Positions 18,900 to 27,891 of a DNA stretch of 64,000 bases are shown piece by piece. This stretch comes from Rhizobium sp. FY34. Lineage in GTDB: Bacteria > Pseudomonadota > Alphaproteobacteria > Rhizobiales > Rhizobiaceae. A program made the position numbers and the translations under genes. The stretch spans positions 461,996-525,995 of the forward strand of contig NZ_STFZ01000011.1 in assembly GCF_005222845.1 (NCBI RefSeq), in the 5' to 3' direction. Below the pieces are notes generated by a model that saw only the letters and a list, made by a program, of their open reading frames with translations, did not search any database and was not told the origin of the DNA. Positions within the stretch are counted from its first letter, which is position 1. The number at the start of each line of letters is the position of its first letter.

Positions 18900-20759
18900 T
18901 TACTCTGCGGCACTTGCTTCCTCGATTTCCTCGTCATCGCTCAGAAATCCGCCGGACTGGCGGCTCCACAGGTCCGCATAGATCCCGCCCAGCGCCACGA
19001 GTTCACTATGCGAGCCCTGCTCGACGATGCGGCCTTTATCGAGCACGATCAGCCGGTCCATCTGCGTCAACGTTGACAAGCGATGGGCAATGGCAATCAC
19101 CGTCTTGTCCTCGATCAGCTTGAACAGGCTTTCCTGAATGGCCGCCTCCACTTCCGAATCAAGAGCCGATGTCGCCTCATCCAGGATGAGGATCGGCGCA
19201 TCCTTCAGGAAGACACGGGCAATCGCGATGCGCTGGCGCTGACCGCCCGACAGCTTGACGCCGCGTTCGCCCACATGCGCTTCAAGCCCCCTACGCCCCT
19301 GAAGGTCGGAAAGTCCCTCGATGAAATCCCAGGCATTGGCGCGCTGTGCCGCCTCCTTCACCTGCGCATCGGTGGCATCGGGCCGACCATAGGCAATATT
19401 GTCGCGAATGGAGCGATGCAGAAGCGAAGTATCCTGGGTGACGACGCCCACCAGCGCCCGCAGACTGTCCTGCGAGACATCGGCAATATTCTGGCCGTCG
19501 ATCAGGATGCGGCCCTTTTCCACATCGTAAAAGCGCAGAAGCAGGTTCATCAGCGTTGTCTTGCCCGCGCCGGAGCGTCCGACAAGACCAATCTTCTCGC
19601 CAGCCCGGATGGTGAGCTTGAAATCCTCGATGACGCCCTGCTGCTTGCCATAATGGAAGCGCACATCGTCATAGACGATCTCGCCTTTCGGCGCCGCAAG
19701 CGGTTTCGCGGACGGCCGGTCAACAATGTCATGGCTCTTGGTCATCATGCTCATGCCATCATAGATCGTGCCGATGCTTTCAAACAGGGCCGCCACCTCC
19801 CACATGATCCATTGCGACATGCCGTTGATGCGCATGGCAAGGCCGATCGCCACGGCAATCGCACCGACCGACATCGTGCCATCCAGCCAGAACCATATGC
19901 CGAGGGCAGCCACGGAAAACTGCACCAGCGCATTGTTGATATCGACACAGATGTTGAGGAGCGAGATCTGCCGCATCTGGCGATGCACGGTCACGAGAAA
20001 CGCATCCATGCCCTCCCTGGCATAGGTTTCCTCACGGCCCGCATGCGAGAACAGCTTGACCGTGCCGATATTGGTGTAGCTATCGACAATGCGGCCCGTC
20101 ATCATCGAGCGTGCATCGGCCTGCTCGCTGGAACTCTTGCGCAATCGTGGAATGAAATTGCGCAGGATGAGCCCATAGATGACGATCCAGGCGAGCAGCG
20201 GCACGCCCATCCGCCAATCGATGGAGGCGACAAGCGCCAGCATCGAGACGAAGAAGCTGAGGGCATAGACGAAAACGTCGATGATCTTGATCGTGGCTTC
20301 GCGCACCGCAAGCGAGGTCTGCATAACCTTGGTGGAAACACGACCGGCAAACTCATTGGCAAAGAAGCTCATCGAGTGGCGCAGCAGGAAGCGATGCATC
20401 TGCCAGCGGGCAATCATCGGGAAATTGCCGGCCAGAACCTGGTGCATGGTAACAGTGTGGACAGCGCCGGCCAGCGGCAGGCCGATCAACAGCAGTGCCG
20501 CCATGCCGATCAGGCGATGACCTTCATTGCTGAGAAAGGTTGCCCGGTCGGCATTGCTCAGCCAATCGACGATATTGCCGAGAAACTGGTAGAGAAACAC
20601 CTCGGCCACGGCAATCGCCATGGAGCAGAAGCCGAGCAGAAGCAGCCAGGGCCAGACAGGCCTGGTATAGTGCCAGCAGAAAGCGAGCAGCCCCTTGGGC
20701 GGCAATGTCGGCTCCCCGGCGGGATAGGGATTCACACGGGATTCAAACCAGGCGAACAT
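18900..20759 (-). CDS. ABC exporter half-transporter (permease-ATPase fusion), copy 1
   Basis: The 619-residue paralogue of the 15687-17549 gene has six membrane helices followed by an ATPase with GRSGAGKTT, LSGGQRQRIAIAR and ILILDEATSALD. The ATG at 20759 (MFAWFESRVNP) is preferred because GGAG lies ten bases upstream; a TTG at 20777 is also in frame. The acidic C-terminus ends EEIEEASAAE. It is first in a same-strand set of three (exporter, pseudo-GGDEF protein, exporter). An 18-codon ORF with its own ribosome site lies about 160 bases upstream. Confidence 0.92.
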   Translation of the reverse strand: MFAWFESRVNPYPAGEPTLPPKGLLAFCWHYTRPVWPWLLLLGFCSMAIAVAEVFLYQFLGNIVDWLSNADRATFLSNEGHRLIGMAALLLIGLPLAGAVHTVTMHQVLAGNFPMIARWQMHRFLLRHSMSFFANEFAGRVSTKVMQTSLAVREATIKIIDVFVYALSFFVSMLALVASIDWRMGVPLLAWIVIYGLILRNFIPRLRKSSSEQADARSMMTGRIVDSYTNIGTVKLFSHAGREETYAREGMDAFLVTVHRQMRQISLLNICVDINNALVQFSVAALGIWFWLDGTMSVGAIAVAIGLAMRINGMSQWIMWEVAALFESIGTIYDGMSMMTKSHDIVDRPSAKPLAAPKGEIVYDDVRFHYGKQQGVIEDFKLTIRAGEKIGLVGRSGAGKTTLMNLLLRFYDVEKGRILIDGQNIADVSQDSLRALVGVVTQDTSLLHRSIRDNIAYGRPDATDAQVKEAAQRANAWDFIEGLSDLQGRRGLEAHVGERGVKLSGGQRQRIAIARVFLKDAPILILDEATSALDSEVEAAIQESLFKLIEDKTVIAIAHRLSTLTQMDRLIVLDKGRIVEQGSHSELVALGGIYADLWSRQSGGFLSDDEEIEEASAAE

Positions 20760-21147
20760 GACTAAAGGCTCCGTCAATCGGAAGGCCGTGACCGACCGCG
20801 CAATGCTTAAGCGCGCATCAGTGCAAGTGTCGGAACACGGACGCTATTCAAGTGTCGAGGCTGGCTTCAGCCCCGGAAACGATGGAGAGATGAGAAAACT
20901 GCGAGAACCGCGAGCGCCCTATGCCGTGAGCAGCAAGGGCTGCGGCGGGAGGCGCGTGAACACGGTCATTTCCATGGGGGCCTCCGTCTGCTGGCGTTGA
21001 AGATGAACAGGATCTAGCAGCATCCGCGCCCATTGAGAAGGCACTATCTGCAAGCACCCTCTAGGACAGGATCACCTGTGACGGTTGCGCGACACCGCCT
21101 GTCGATGACATAGCAGCCTTGCACCATTCGACAAGGACACAAGAGCC
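20760..21147. other. 388-base intergenic region between the ABC exporter and trmL
   Basis: Divergent promoter region. It contains no long gene I can support. The only gene-like signal is the 18-codon ORF on the minus strand at 20919-20975. Confidence 0.5.
20919..20975 (-). CDS. Possible 18-residue leader peptide upstream of the ABC exporter
   Basis: The ORF reads MEMTVFTRLPPQPLLLTA and stops with TAG. A GGAGG site (20981-20985 on the opposite strand) lies five bases before its ATG, better than most start sites in this window. It is on the exporter's strand, with about 160 bases between its stop and the exporter start. Three consecutive Leu codons and a Pro-Pro near the end are features that could stall or slow a ribosome. 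Expression and function are unproven, and chance occurrence is quite possible for so short a frame. Confidence 0.3.
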   Translation of the reverse strand: MEMTVFTRLPPQPLLLTA

Positions 21148-21609
21148 ATGACACGCCTGCGCATCGCCCTCTACCAGCCGGATATTCCGGGCAATACCGG
21201 CACGATATTGCGGCTGGCCGCCTGTCTCGGCGTGCAGGTCGATATCATCGAACCGGCCGGCTTCGTGTTGTCGGACAAGAACCTGAAACGCGCCGGCATG
21301 GATTATCTGGCAAGCGTTTCCATGACGCGCCATGTCAATTTCGCGGCGTTCGACGCCTGGCGGGCCGGCGAAAACCGTCGCATCGTGCTCGCCTCCACAA
21401 AGGCGGCAGAACGCTACACGGATTTTCAGTTTCACGATGGCGATGTGCTGCTGTTTGGCCGCGAAAGCGCCGGCGTGCCGGATGCCGTGCACGACAGGGC
21501 CGATGCCCGCCTTCTCATTCCCATGGTCGAGGGCCAGCGCTCGATCAATGTGGCGATTTCCGTCGCAATGCTGGCGGGCGAGGCCATGCGGCAAATCGTC
21601 TGGCGCTAA
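21148..21609 (+). CDS. trmL: tRNA (cytidine/uridine-34-2'-O)-methyltransferase, SPOUT family
   Basis: The 153-residue SPOUT enzyme starts RIALYQPDIPGNTGTILR and carries the knot motifs LLFGRESAGVP and IPMVEGQRSINVAISVAM typical of TrmL, which methylates the wobble base of leucine tRNAs using SAM. Length and motif order match E. coli TrmL. The gene stands alone on the plus strand between divergent or unrelated neighbours. Confidence 0.96.
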   Translation: MTRLRIALYQPDIPGNTGTILRLAACLGVQVDIIEPAGFVLSDKNLKRAGMDYLASVSMTRHVNFAAFDAWRAGENRRIVLASTKAAERYTDFQFHDGDVLLFGRESAGVPDAVHDRADARLLIPMVEGQRSINVAISVAMLAGEAMRQIVWR

Positions 21610-21713
21610 ACAAACGCCACACTCCGAAGTGGTATTGTCGGCCTGTCATCTTTATGAGAGATTGCTGTAACGAATGCCTGCCATGAACACTCGCCAGCCT
21701 CGGAGAGAAGCAC

Positions 21714-23039
21714 ATGTTCCCTACCGCATTCACGCATAACATTACCCAGTTTGCCCGAACTCTGACGCTTCCTGAACGAATCCAGCATTCGCCGGCGCGC
21801 AATCTTTCGCTGGAAAGCCTGCGGCGCAGAAACACCACGCTCGACTCACTGTTCTACGACGTGAAGTCCGTAACGGCTGATGAAGCCTTCTATATCAGCG
21901 GTTGTCTTGCCGCCGAAGGCGCCATACTCATTGTTCCGCCGACCGGCGGTCCACCCTTGAAGCTCTGCGATACGCTGGATGATTTCATCATGGCCGGCGG
22001 CCCCTCAATCGATACGCTGGCCGTGGCCGGCGTCGGTTCCTCGGCGCTCGGATCGGCAGCCTTTGCCCGCAATATCGCCGATGCCATCGACAAGCCGGTC
22101 GCCGTGGTGATTTCCGGCTATGGCCTGGCGGATGTAATGACCGAGGCCATGGGTGGCTATTTCCTCTTCGGTTACTTAAACAGTGTTCGCCACAGCTTTG
22201 AAATGCTGGACGAACTGTTCGGTCGCCCGCAATTTGGCGCAGCCCCCAAGCTCAGCGCCGAAAAGCTGTCGGAGTCCAGCCTCGATACGCAGACGCTGAA
22301 AGCCCTGCTTCTCGATAAGCGCCTCAACTTCAACCTCATTCTCGGTCATTCCAAGGGTAACCTCGTCATCTCCGAAGCGCTCTACAGCCTGAAGGACAAC
22401 CATAAGGAGCGGCTGGAGGCGATCGCCAGGAACTGCAAGATCATCACCTTGAGTGCGCGCATAGCCATGCCGCCGGTCTTCAAGGATGTTGTCGATGTGA
22501 TGGGCGAATGGGACTGGTTCGGCGAGATCAATTCGCGCGCGTCGATCAAAGCCGATGAAGTCGTACCGCAAGCCTGGCATCATACCAATACCGAATTGCC
22601 CAACCATCTGCCGGTGACCGAGGTTCTGCGCCGCGTGCTGGCCAAGTCTGCCGCCGTCGTCGCTCCCCAATTGGCACTTGCCGCCCCCTTACCCGAACCG
22701 GCCCCGGTGCCGGTTTCAGCTGCGGCACCTGCGCCGATCCAGCCACCTGCGCCGATCCTGACGCTTGTTCCAGCTCCGGTTCCCGAACCTGTCATGGCAA
22801 AACCGGAAGTCCTTGCGACGGTGGCTGATGAGCCCGCAATTGCCGAGGTCGCAGATCCCGTGGCCGAAGACGTGCCGCCCCCGATGGAGGCAAGCGCCCC
22901 GCAGGTGATCGAGCCGGAAACTGTCGAGCACGAGGTGGAGGCTTCACCGGAAGAACCGACTGAACCGCCGCCCTCGACGGTGACACCGATCCTGCGCAAA
23001 CCCACCGCAAATCGAGCTGGCCGCGCGCGCAAGCGCTGA
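21714..23039 (+). CDS. Unrecognised protein: hydrolase-like core with Pro/Ala-rich tail
   Basis: The 441-residue protein is not one I can name. Residues about 45-310 look like an alpha/beta hydrolase: a nucleophile elbow GHSKG (Ser213) follows a hydrophobic strand (FNLIL), and a His cluster lies near 289-298 (HHTNTELPNH). No signal peptide is visible. Residues about 320-430 are rich in Pro, Ala, Val and Glu with short repeated phrases (PAPVP, PAPIQP). The end is strongly basic (RAGRARKR), as in some proteins that bind nucleic acids or polymer granules. GGAGAG six bases before the ATG supports the start. A strong terminator follows. Confidence 0.7.
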   Translation: MFPTAFTHNITQFARTLTLPERIQHSPARNLSLESLRRRNTTLDSLFYDVKSVTADEAFYISGCLAAEGAILIVPPTGGPPLKLCDTLDDFIMAGGPSIDTLAVAGVGSSALGSAAFARNIADAIDKPVAVVISGYGLADVMTEAMGGYFLFGYLNSVRHSFEMLDELFGRPQFGAAPKLSAEKLSESSLDTQTLKALLLDKRLNFNLILGHSKGNLVISEALYSLKDNHKERLEAIARNCKIITLSARIAMPPVFKDVVDVMGEWDWFGEINSRASIKADEVVPQAWHHTNTELPNHLPVTEVLRRVLAKSAAVVAPQLALAAPLPEPAPVPVSAAAPAPIQPPAPILTLVPAPVPEPVMAKPEVLATVADEPAIAEVADPVAEDVPPPMEASAPQVIEPETVEHEVEASPEEPTEPPPSTVTPILRKPTANRAGRARKR

Positions 23040-23073
23040 GGGCCGAAAAATCCAATAGAATTGGCTGCAATAG

Positions 23074-23104
23074 AAAATGCCGGCGGGGTGTCCGCCGGCA
23101 TTTT
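23074..23104. terminator. Strong bidirectional terminator
   Basis: AAAATGCCGGCGG (23074-23086) pairs perfectly with CCGCCGGCATTTT (23092-23104) around a five-base loop, between the convergent hydrolase-like and flagellin genes. Confidence 0.85.
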
Positions 23105-23185
23105 CGGGATGGCTGACGCGACGCTCGACCGACAAGGGAAGCAGTCTCGCGTCGCGCAGCCAAACTTTTAGCGAGGTGTTCGCGA

Positions 23186-24145
23186 CTATACGAACAGCTT
23201 CAGCGAATTCGCCATGGTGGCATTGGTTATGTTGAGACCAATCGTCTGCAATTGTTTCTGAGCCGCAAGCGACGACAGACGCGCCGATTGCTCTTCCATA
23301 TCCGTATCCAGCAGCCTTCCAATGCCCATATCGGTAACGGCCTGCAGGTCCTTCAGGAAATCCGTGTTGGAGCCAATGCGCGAACTGGTCGATCCAAGAT
23401 CCGATCCCGCATTGGTCATTCCCTTCATCATACTGTTGACCGCCGACAGCATGCCATCGATTTCTTCCGACGTGGTTGTGCTGGAAAGGGCAATTTCCTT
23501 TGCCCCGCCGCCATTCGGCACGCTTGAACCGGCGTCAAGCAGATAGAAATCAAAGGCAGCGCCCGATTTGCTGATACCGGCATAGGAGCGGGTCAAAAGC
23601 CCATCGGCTGCATCGCCTTGCGCAACCAGATTGGACTTGGCCGTATCGAAATCGATCACATTGATCGACACATCGCCATTGGAATTGTTGGTGACCGAAC
23701 CCACCATGGATTTCACCTTGGGCGCCTGGGTGGCATCGGTCTTCAGCCAGTTCTGGCCGTTGAAGGCGCTGGAGTCGATGATGGAGCCCAGTTGCTCCTT
23801 CAACTGGCCGATCTCGGAACCGATGACATCCTTGTCGACGCCGGGGCTTTTCGCCAGGATCAGCTTCGACTGGATTTCGGACATGATGTCTGTGGCTGCG
23901 GCCATGCCAACCGATGCCGTATCGGCTATGGCAGCCGAAAAAGCCTGGGCATCTTCCGCACTCGACAGCGACAGATTGCTGGATTTCATCGTCGTGGCGA
24001 TGGACCAGTAAGCGGCGTTATCGGCAGCCTTCTGCACGTCCCGGCCAGACGCGACCCGTGTCACCGTCTCGGTCATTGCCCGCGATGTGCCGCCCAGAAG
24101 AGACAGAGCCGAGGCTGCGGTGGAATTGACAGATGAGCTGTACAT
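23186..24145 (-). CDS. Flagellin
   Basis: The 319-residue protein has the two conserved flagellin ends: N-terminal TAASALSLLGGTSRAM...TVTRVASGRDVQKAADNAAYWSIAT and C-terminal LDTDMEEQSARLSSLAAQKQLQTIGLNI...LKLFV, joined by a short variable centre. This is the compact rhizobial FlaA-D type. GGGGA lies five bases before the ATG at 24145. No other flagellar genes are present within 64 kb, so this is an orphan copy outside the main flagellar cluster. It may be an accessory filament subunit or a recent duplicate. Confidence 0.93.
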   Translation of the reverse strand: MYSSSVNSTAASALSLLGGTSRAMTETVTRVASGRDVQKAADNAAYWSIATTMKSSNLSLSSAEDAQAFSAAIADTASVGMAAATDIMSEIQSKLILAKSPGVDKDVIGSEIGQLKEQLGSIIDSSAFNGQNWLKTDATQAPKVKSMVGSVTNNSNGDVSINVIDFDTAKSNLVAQGDAADGLLTRSYAGISKSGAAFDFYLLDAGSSVPNGGGAKEIALSSTTTSEEIDGMLSAVNSMMKGMTNAGSDLGSTSSRIGSNTDFLKDLQAVTDMGIGRLLDTDMEEQSARLSSLAAQKQLQTIGLNITNATMANSLKLFV

Positions 24146-24195
24146 GAAGTCCCCGTATTTCAGTGTTCGGAACCACACTCTTTCCGATCATGAAG

Positions 24196-24209
24196 ACGGT
24201 TTACACCGT
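24196..24209. promoter_or_regulatory. Palindrome upstream of flagellin
   Basis: ACGGT-TTAC-ACCGT is a perfect inverted repeat about 50 bases before the flagellin start. It is a possible operator. No clear sigma28 promoter (TAAA-N15-GCCGATAA) accompanies it. Confidence 0.3.
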
Positions 24210-24284
24210 GAGACTTTGCAGTTTGGTTGAGCGAAATATTCGGATTTTAGTATTTGCGAAAATATCGAAACGAACCACCTGCAA

Positions 24285-24542
24285 TCAGTCAGATGTCGGC
24301 AAACGGCGCATGGTGAACTCGATCTGGTCGCCTTCCAGCTGCCGCCAGCTTTCCACTTCGGTCCAATAGGCGGCTTTCGGGAAGGCATCGAACCATTCCC
24401 GCGCCTTCTGGCGGGCTTCCTCGCGGGACAGGCGATAGGTTTCGCGCACGAAATAGCCTTCCATACGGCCAGCCTTCTCCTGGCGGTGACGGGTAATTCT
24501 GCGCTTCAAGCCATCGAGCGGCGGGGACGTGTATTTCGCCAT
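24285..24542 (-). CDS. Conserved small hypothetical protein
   Basis: The 85-residue, highly charged and soluble protein starts MAKYTSPPLDGLKRRI and has a helical, basic middle (YRLSREEARQKAREWFDAFPKAAYW). No known domain is recognised. Codon use matches the neighbouring genes, and a gene of this kind seems to recur beside hemF in related genomes (recall, not checked). It is divergent from hemF. Product and function are unknown. Confidence 0.65.
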   Translation of the reverse strand: MAKYTSPPLDGLKRRITRHRQEKAGRMEGYFVRETYRLSREEARQKAREWFDAFPKAAYWTEVESWRQLEGDQIEFTMRRLPTSD

Positions 24543-24742
24543 GCTCTCTACCTCCGGGATCGGCAGGAGTGTGGCACAGCTTATTTTGCCTGTCGAATCG
24601 GATTGCCCCTGCCCGCTATCGACCGACCGTGACAGTCAATGGGCACGCTCCTCTTCGGTTGCGTCTCGGGTCACGACTGCGCTAATCGAAATGCCAGCAC
24701 GTTTCGGCAGCGCGTCGATTCGAACGTCAGAGGATGAACGCC

Positions 24743-25657
24743 ATGGAAAGACCGCAGATCCCGGTCGGCCTGCCGGACAATATCGAAGACAAGAAGGTGC
24801 GCGCCCGCGCCTGGTTCGAAAGCCTGCGTGACACGATCTGTGCAAGCTTCGAGGCGCTGGAAGACGAGCTTGCAGGCCCCTTGAGCGACCAGCCGGCTGG
24901 CCGTTTCACACCGAAGGACTGGCTGCGGGAAGAAGGCGCCGGCGGTGGCGGGCGCATGTCGATGATGGAAGGTCGCGTCTTCGAGAAGGTCGGCGTGCAT
25001 ACCTCGACCGTGCACGGCGAATTTTCAGAGGAGTTCCGCAAGCAGATGCCCGGCGCATCGGAAGATCCGCGCTTCTGGGCCTCTGGTATCTCGCTGATCG
25101 CTCATCCAGTGAACCCCAATGTGCCGGCCGTGCACATGAACACGCGCATGGTGGTAACGTCCAGCCAATGGTTTGGCGGCGGTGCCGATCTGACACCGGT
25201 TCTGTCGCGCCGTCGCACGCAGGACGACCCAGACAGCCAGCTCTTCCACAAGGCGCTGGAAATCACCTGCCGCCGCCATGAGACGGTTGCCGATTACGAT
25301 CGCTACAAGACATGGTGCGACGAGTATTTCTTCCTGCCGCATCGCAACGAGGCGCGCGGCATTGGCGGCATTTTCTTCGACTGGCTGCACCCGCAGGCAG
25401 AGAAAGGCGGCTGGGACGCCAATTTCGCCTTCGTGCAGGATGTCGGCAAAGCCTTTCACATTGCCTATCCGAAGATCGTCCGGGCCAATTTCAACAAGAG
25501 CTGGACGGAAGCCGATCGCGATGAGCAGCTCATCCGGCGCGGGCGCTATGTGGAGTTCAACCTGCTCTATGACCGCGGCACGATCTTCGGTCTGAAAACC
25601 GGCGGCAATGTCGAATCGATCCTGTCGTCTCTCCCACCGGTTGTGCGTTGGCCCTGA
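24743..25657 (+). CDS. hemF: Oxygen-dependent coproporphyrinogen III oxidase
   Basis: The 304-residue enzyme carries out the aerobic oxidative decarboxylation of coproporphyrinogen III in haem synthesis. Characteristic blocks are [47 protein letters not shown] and [15 protein letters not shown]. An ATG at 24734 abuts the AGAGG site with no spacing, so the ATG at 24743, nine bases behind that site, is preferred (MERPQIP). It is followed by a small hypothetical gene on the same strand. Confidence 0.97.
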   Translation: MERPQIPVGLPDNIEDKKVRARAWFESLRDTICASFEALEDELAGPLSDQPAGRFTPKDWLREEGAGGGGRMSMMEGRVFEKVGVHTSTVHGEFSEEFRKQMPGASEDPRFWASGISLIAHPVNPNVPAVHMNTRMVVTSSQWFGGGADLTPVLSRRRTQDDPDSQLFHKALEITCRRHETVADYDRYKTWCDEYFFLPHRNEARGIGGIFFDWLHPQAEKGGWDANFAFVQDVGKAFHIAYPKIVRANFNKSWTEADRDEQLIRRGRYVEFNLLYDRGTIFGLKTGGNVESILSSLPPVVRWP

Positions 25658-25740
25658 CACATTAGTGCATTGACAAATGCGATATCCGAATCATCCTGCC
25701 GGTGTTAGTCTTTGTCGACTGCACCGGAGGAGGATCCGCC

Positions 25741-26010
25741 ATGGTCATATCGAACAGCGTGCCAGTACCCCCGAACGCCGACCCGGCTCGGATTATAGAG
25801 AGCCCTGAACTGATTGATCGAATGGCGGCAGAGCTGCGCGCGCGCAGTGATACGGACTTGCCCCACTCCTTCTATGTCGAGCAGATACGCCGCCAGTTGG
25901 CCGGCCAGGCCATTGCCGCACAGGCGGTCGCCAATGACGATCCGATGCAGACAAAGCGTGCTGGACAGGCTCATCCATCCGTCTTTCACGCCTGGGCCCT
26001 TTCGGACTGA
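25741..26010 (+). CDS. Small hypothetical protein downstream of hemF
   Basis: The 89-residue protein (MVISNSVPVPPNADPARI...) has an excellent GGAGGAGG ribosome site eight bases before the ATG at 25741. No domain, signal peptide or membrane segment is evident. The centre, ELRARSDTDLPHSFYVEQIRRQLAG, should be helical. It is 83 bases downstream of hemF on the same strand and could be co-transcribed. Function unknown. Confidence 0.65.
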   Translation: MVISNSVPVPPNADPARIIESPELIDRMAAELRARSDTDLPHSFYVEQIRRQLAGQAIAAQAVANDDPMQTKRAGQAHPSVFHAWALSD

Positions 26011-26042
26011 TTGTCGGTCTGACGGGCGGACCATGCATTTAC

Positions 26043-26070
26043 GTCAAGGCGGACCGAGACCCGCCTTGAC
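26043..26070. terminator. Hairpin between convergent genes
   Basis: GTCAAGGCGG (26043-26052) pairs perfectly with CCGCCTTGAC (26061-26070). There is no T run, so it may act as a transcript-stabilising hairpin rather than an intrinsic terminator. Confidence 0.5.
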
Positions 26071-26100
26071 CGTTCGGTGCATGACCGTGTCGGCCTTCAT

Positions 26101-27087
26101 TCAGCCGAGCGTTTCGCGCCCATGCGTGCTATCGAAATCCAGAAGCGGCCCGAGCGGCACAATACCGGTTGGATTGATCGTCTCATGGCTGCGATAATAG
26201 TGCTCCTTGATATGACGCAGGTTGACCGTCTCGCGCACGCCCGGATGCTGGTAAAGATCGCGCAGATAGCCTGAAAGGTTCGGGTAGTCGGCAATACGGC
26301 GCAGATTGCACTTGAAGTGGCCGACATAGACCGCATCAAACCGGACAAGCGTGGTGAACAGGCGCCAATCCGCTTCCGTCAGCCGGTTGCCGACGAGATA
26401 GCGGTCGGCGGCAAGCCGTGCGTCCAGCTGATCGAGCGTCTCGAAGAGGATCGTAACAGCCTCCTCGTAAGCCTCTTGCGTGGTGGCAAAGCCCGCCTTG
26501 TAGACGCCATTGTTGACGCTGTCATAGACGAGGCTGTTGACCGCATCCACCTCTGCCCGTAGCGCTTGCGGGTAAAAATCAACGGTAGAGCCGGTGATCC
26601 CATCAAAGGCGCTGTTCATCATCCGGATGATATCCGCCGATTCGTTGGAAACGATGGTATTGTTCTCTTTGTCCCAGAGGACCGGCACGGTAACGCGGCC
26701 GCTATAGTGCGGATCGGCCTTCAGATAGACTTCGTAAAGCGCCTGCGACCCGAAAAGAGCATCCGCCGTCGCATCCGCATCGTCCTGTGGGCGAAACTGC
26801 CAGCCCTTGTCGCGCATCAGCGGATGCACGACCGAGAACGAAATCGCCGCCTCCAATCCCTTCAGCGCCCTGAAGATCAGTGTGCGATGCGCCCAGGGAC
26901 AGGCAAGCGACACATAGAGATGATAGCGGCCGATCTCTGCCGGAAAGCCACCCGCGCCGCTTGGGCCAGCGGCGCCGTCGCGCGTCACCCAGTTGCGAAA
27001 CTGCGACTGGGACCGCTTGAAGCGCCCGCCGGTGGATTTCGTGTCATACCACACGTCCTGCCAGACGCCGTCCACGAGCATTCCCAT
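26101..27087 (-). CDS. Glutathionyl-hydroquinone reductase-like (Xi-class GST, YqjG/EcmB type)
   Basis: The 328-residue protein has the Xi-class GST motif CPWAHR with catalytic Cys63. It also has NNTIVSNESADIIRMMN, the glutathione-binding Val-Ser block, and a C-terminal helical domain with VRFDAVYVGHFKCN typical of YqjG. These enzymes reduce glutathionyl-hydroquinones formed from quinones or aromatic compounds. AGGAAGG six bases before the ATG at 27087 fixes the start. The gene is divergent from an acetyltransferase. Confidence 0.92.
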   Translation of the reverse strand: MGMLVDGVWQDVWYDTKSTGGRFKRSQSQFRNWVTRDGAAGPSGAGGFPAEIGRYHLYVSLACPWAHRTLIFRALKGLEAAISFSVVHPLMRDKGWQFRPQDDADATADALFGSQALYEVYLKADPHYSGRVTVPVLWDKENNTIVSNESADIIRMMNSAFDGITGSTVDFYPQALRAEVDAVNSLVYDSVNNGVYKAGFATTQEAYEEAVTILFETLDQLDARLAADRYLVGNRLTEADWRLFTTLVRFDAVYVGHFKCNLRRIADYPNLSGYLRDLYQHPGVRETVNLRHIKEHYYRSHETINPTGIVPLGPLLDFDSTHGRETLG

Positions 27088-27342
27088 GATATTTCCTTCC
27101 TGCAATCATCCAACAAGTACACTTTGCCAGCCTCGACAGCCGATGGCGAGGTCGCAGACAGTGACGGTGTGTTTTATATGGACGACCGGAATTTTTGCTG
27201 TTATTGGCGATCGTCAAGCAAGGATCATATCCCGACATGAGTGAAGCTAGGACCCTACGACGACGCTGAACGAGATGCCCGACACCTTTCGTGTGTCGCT
27301 CACGATCCCGTTGTCCTGTCCGTATATTGGTTTCCGCTTCTC

Positions 27343-27882
27343 ATGCACAGCCACGAACTTGTTTACCTCACAGAGGACGCGTCGCATGACGCCATCATCG
27401 AACTCATCAATGCCGAGGCCTTCGGTCCGGGTCGCTTCGCGAAGGCTGCGGCGCGCATTCGCGAACAGGGCCCGCATGATCGTTCGCTCTCCTATATCTG
27501 CGCCGACGATGGCGAGACCATCGCCTCGGTGCGAATGACGGCGGTGAAAGCCGGTGGGGTCGATGCCCATCTGCTTGGTCCTCTGGCCGTGCGCCCCTCG
27601 CACAAGAACCTCGGCATTGGCCGCGAACTGGTGCGCATCGCCATTGAGGCGGCGCGGCGCAAGGGCTCGGAAGCCGTCATTCTGGTCGGTGATCCGCCCT
27701 ATTACATGCCGCTCGGTTTCGAGAAAGTCTCCTATGGCGCGCTGACTTTTCCAGGCCCCGTGGATGCCGGTCGCGTGCTCGTCGTGCCGCTGGCAGAGGG
27801 CGTGCATGCGCGGCTGAAGGGCGTGATTGCCTGGCAGGACTGGCAGCCGCAGGCCGTATCGCTGGCTGCCGCGGCGGAATAG
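27343..27882 (+). CDS. GNAT-family N-acetyltransferase
   Basis: The 179-residue protein belongs to the group with LLGPLAVRPSHKNLGIGRELV, where the Q/RxxGxG/A acetyl-CoA loop appears as HKNLGIG. GDPPYYMPLGFEKV near the C-terminus is shared with YhbS-type acetyltransferases. The start is uncertain: the ATG at 27343 fits the family but lacks a good ribosome site, and the frame stays open to 27241. The substrate is unknown. It converges with the methyltransferase gene nine bases downstream. Confidence 0.82.
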   Translation: MHSHELVYLTEDASHDAIIELINAEAFGPGRFAKAAARIREQGPHDRSLSYICADDGETIASVRMTAVKAGGVDAHLLGPLAVRPSHKNLGIGRELVRIAIEAARRKGSEAVILVGDPPYYMPLGFEKVSYGALTFPGPVDAGRVLVVPLAEGVHARLKGVIAWQDWQPQAVSLAAAAE

Positions 27883-27891
27883 GTTTCGCGC

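Noticed and set aside
19083-20765. 560-codon open frame antisense to the ABC exporter
   Set aside because: No recognisable protein; composition is a mirror of the exporter. High-GC genes produce such frames by chance.
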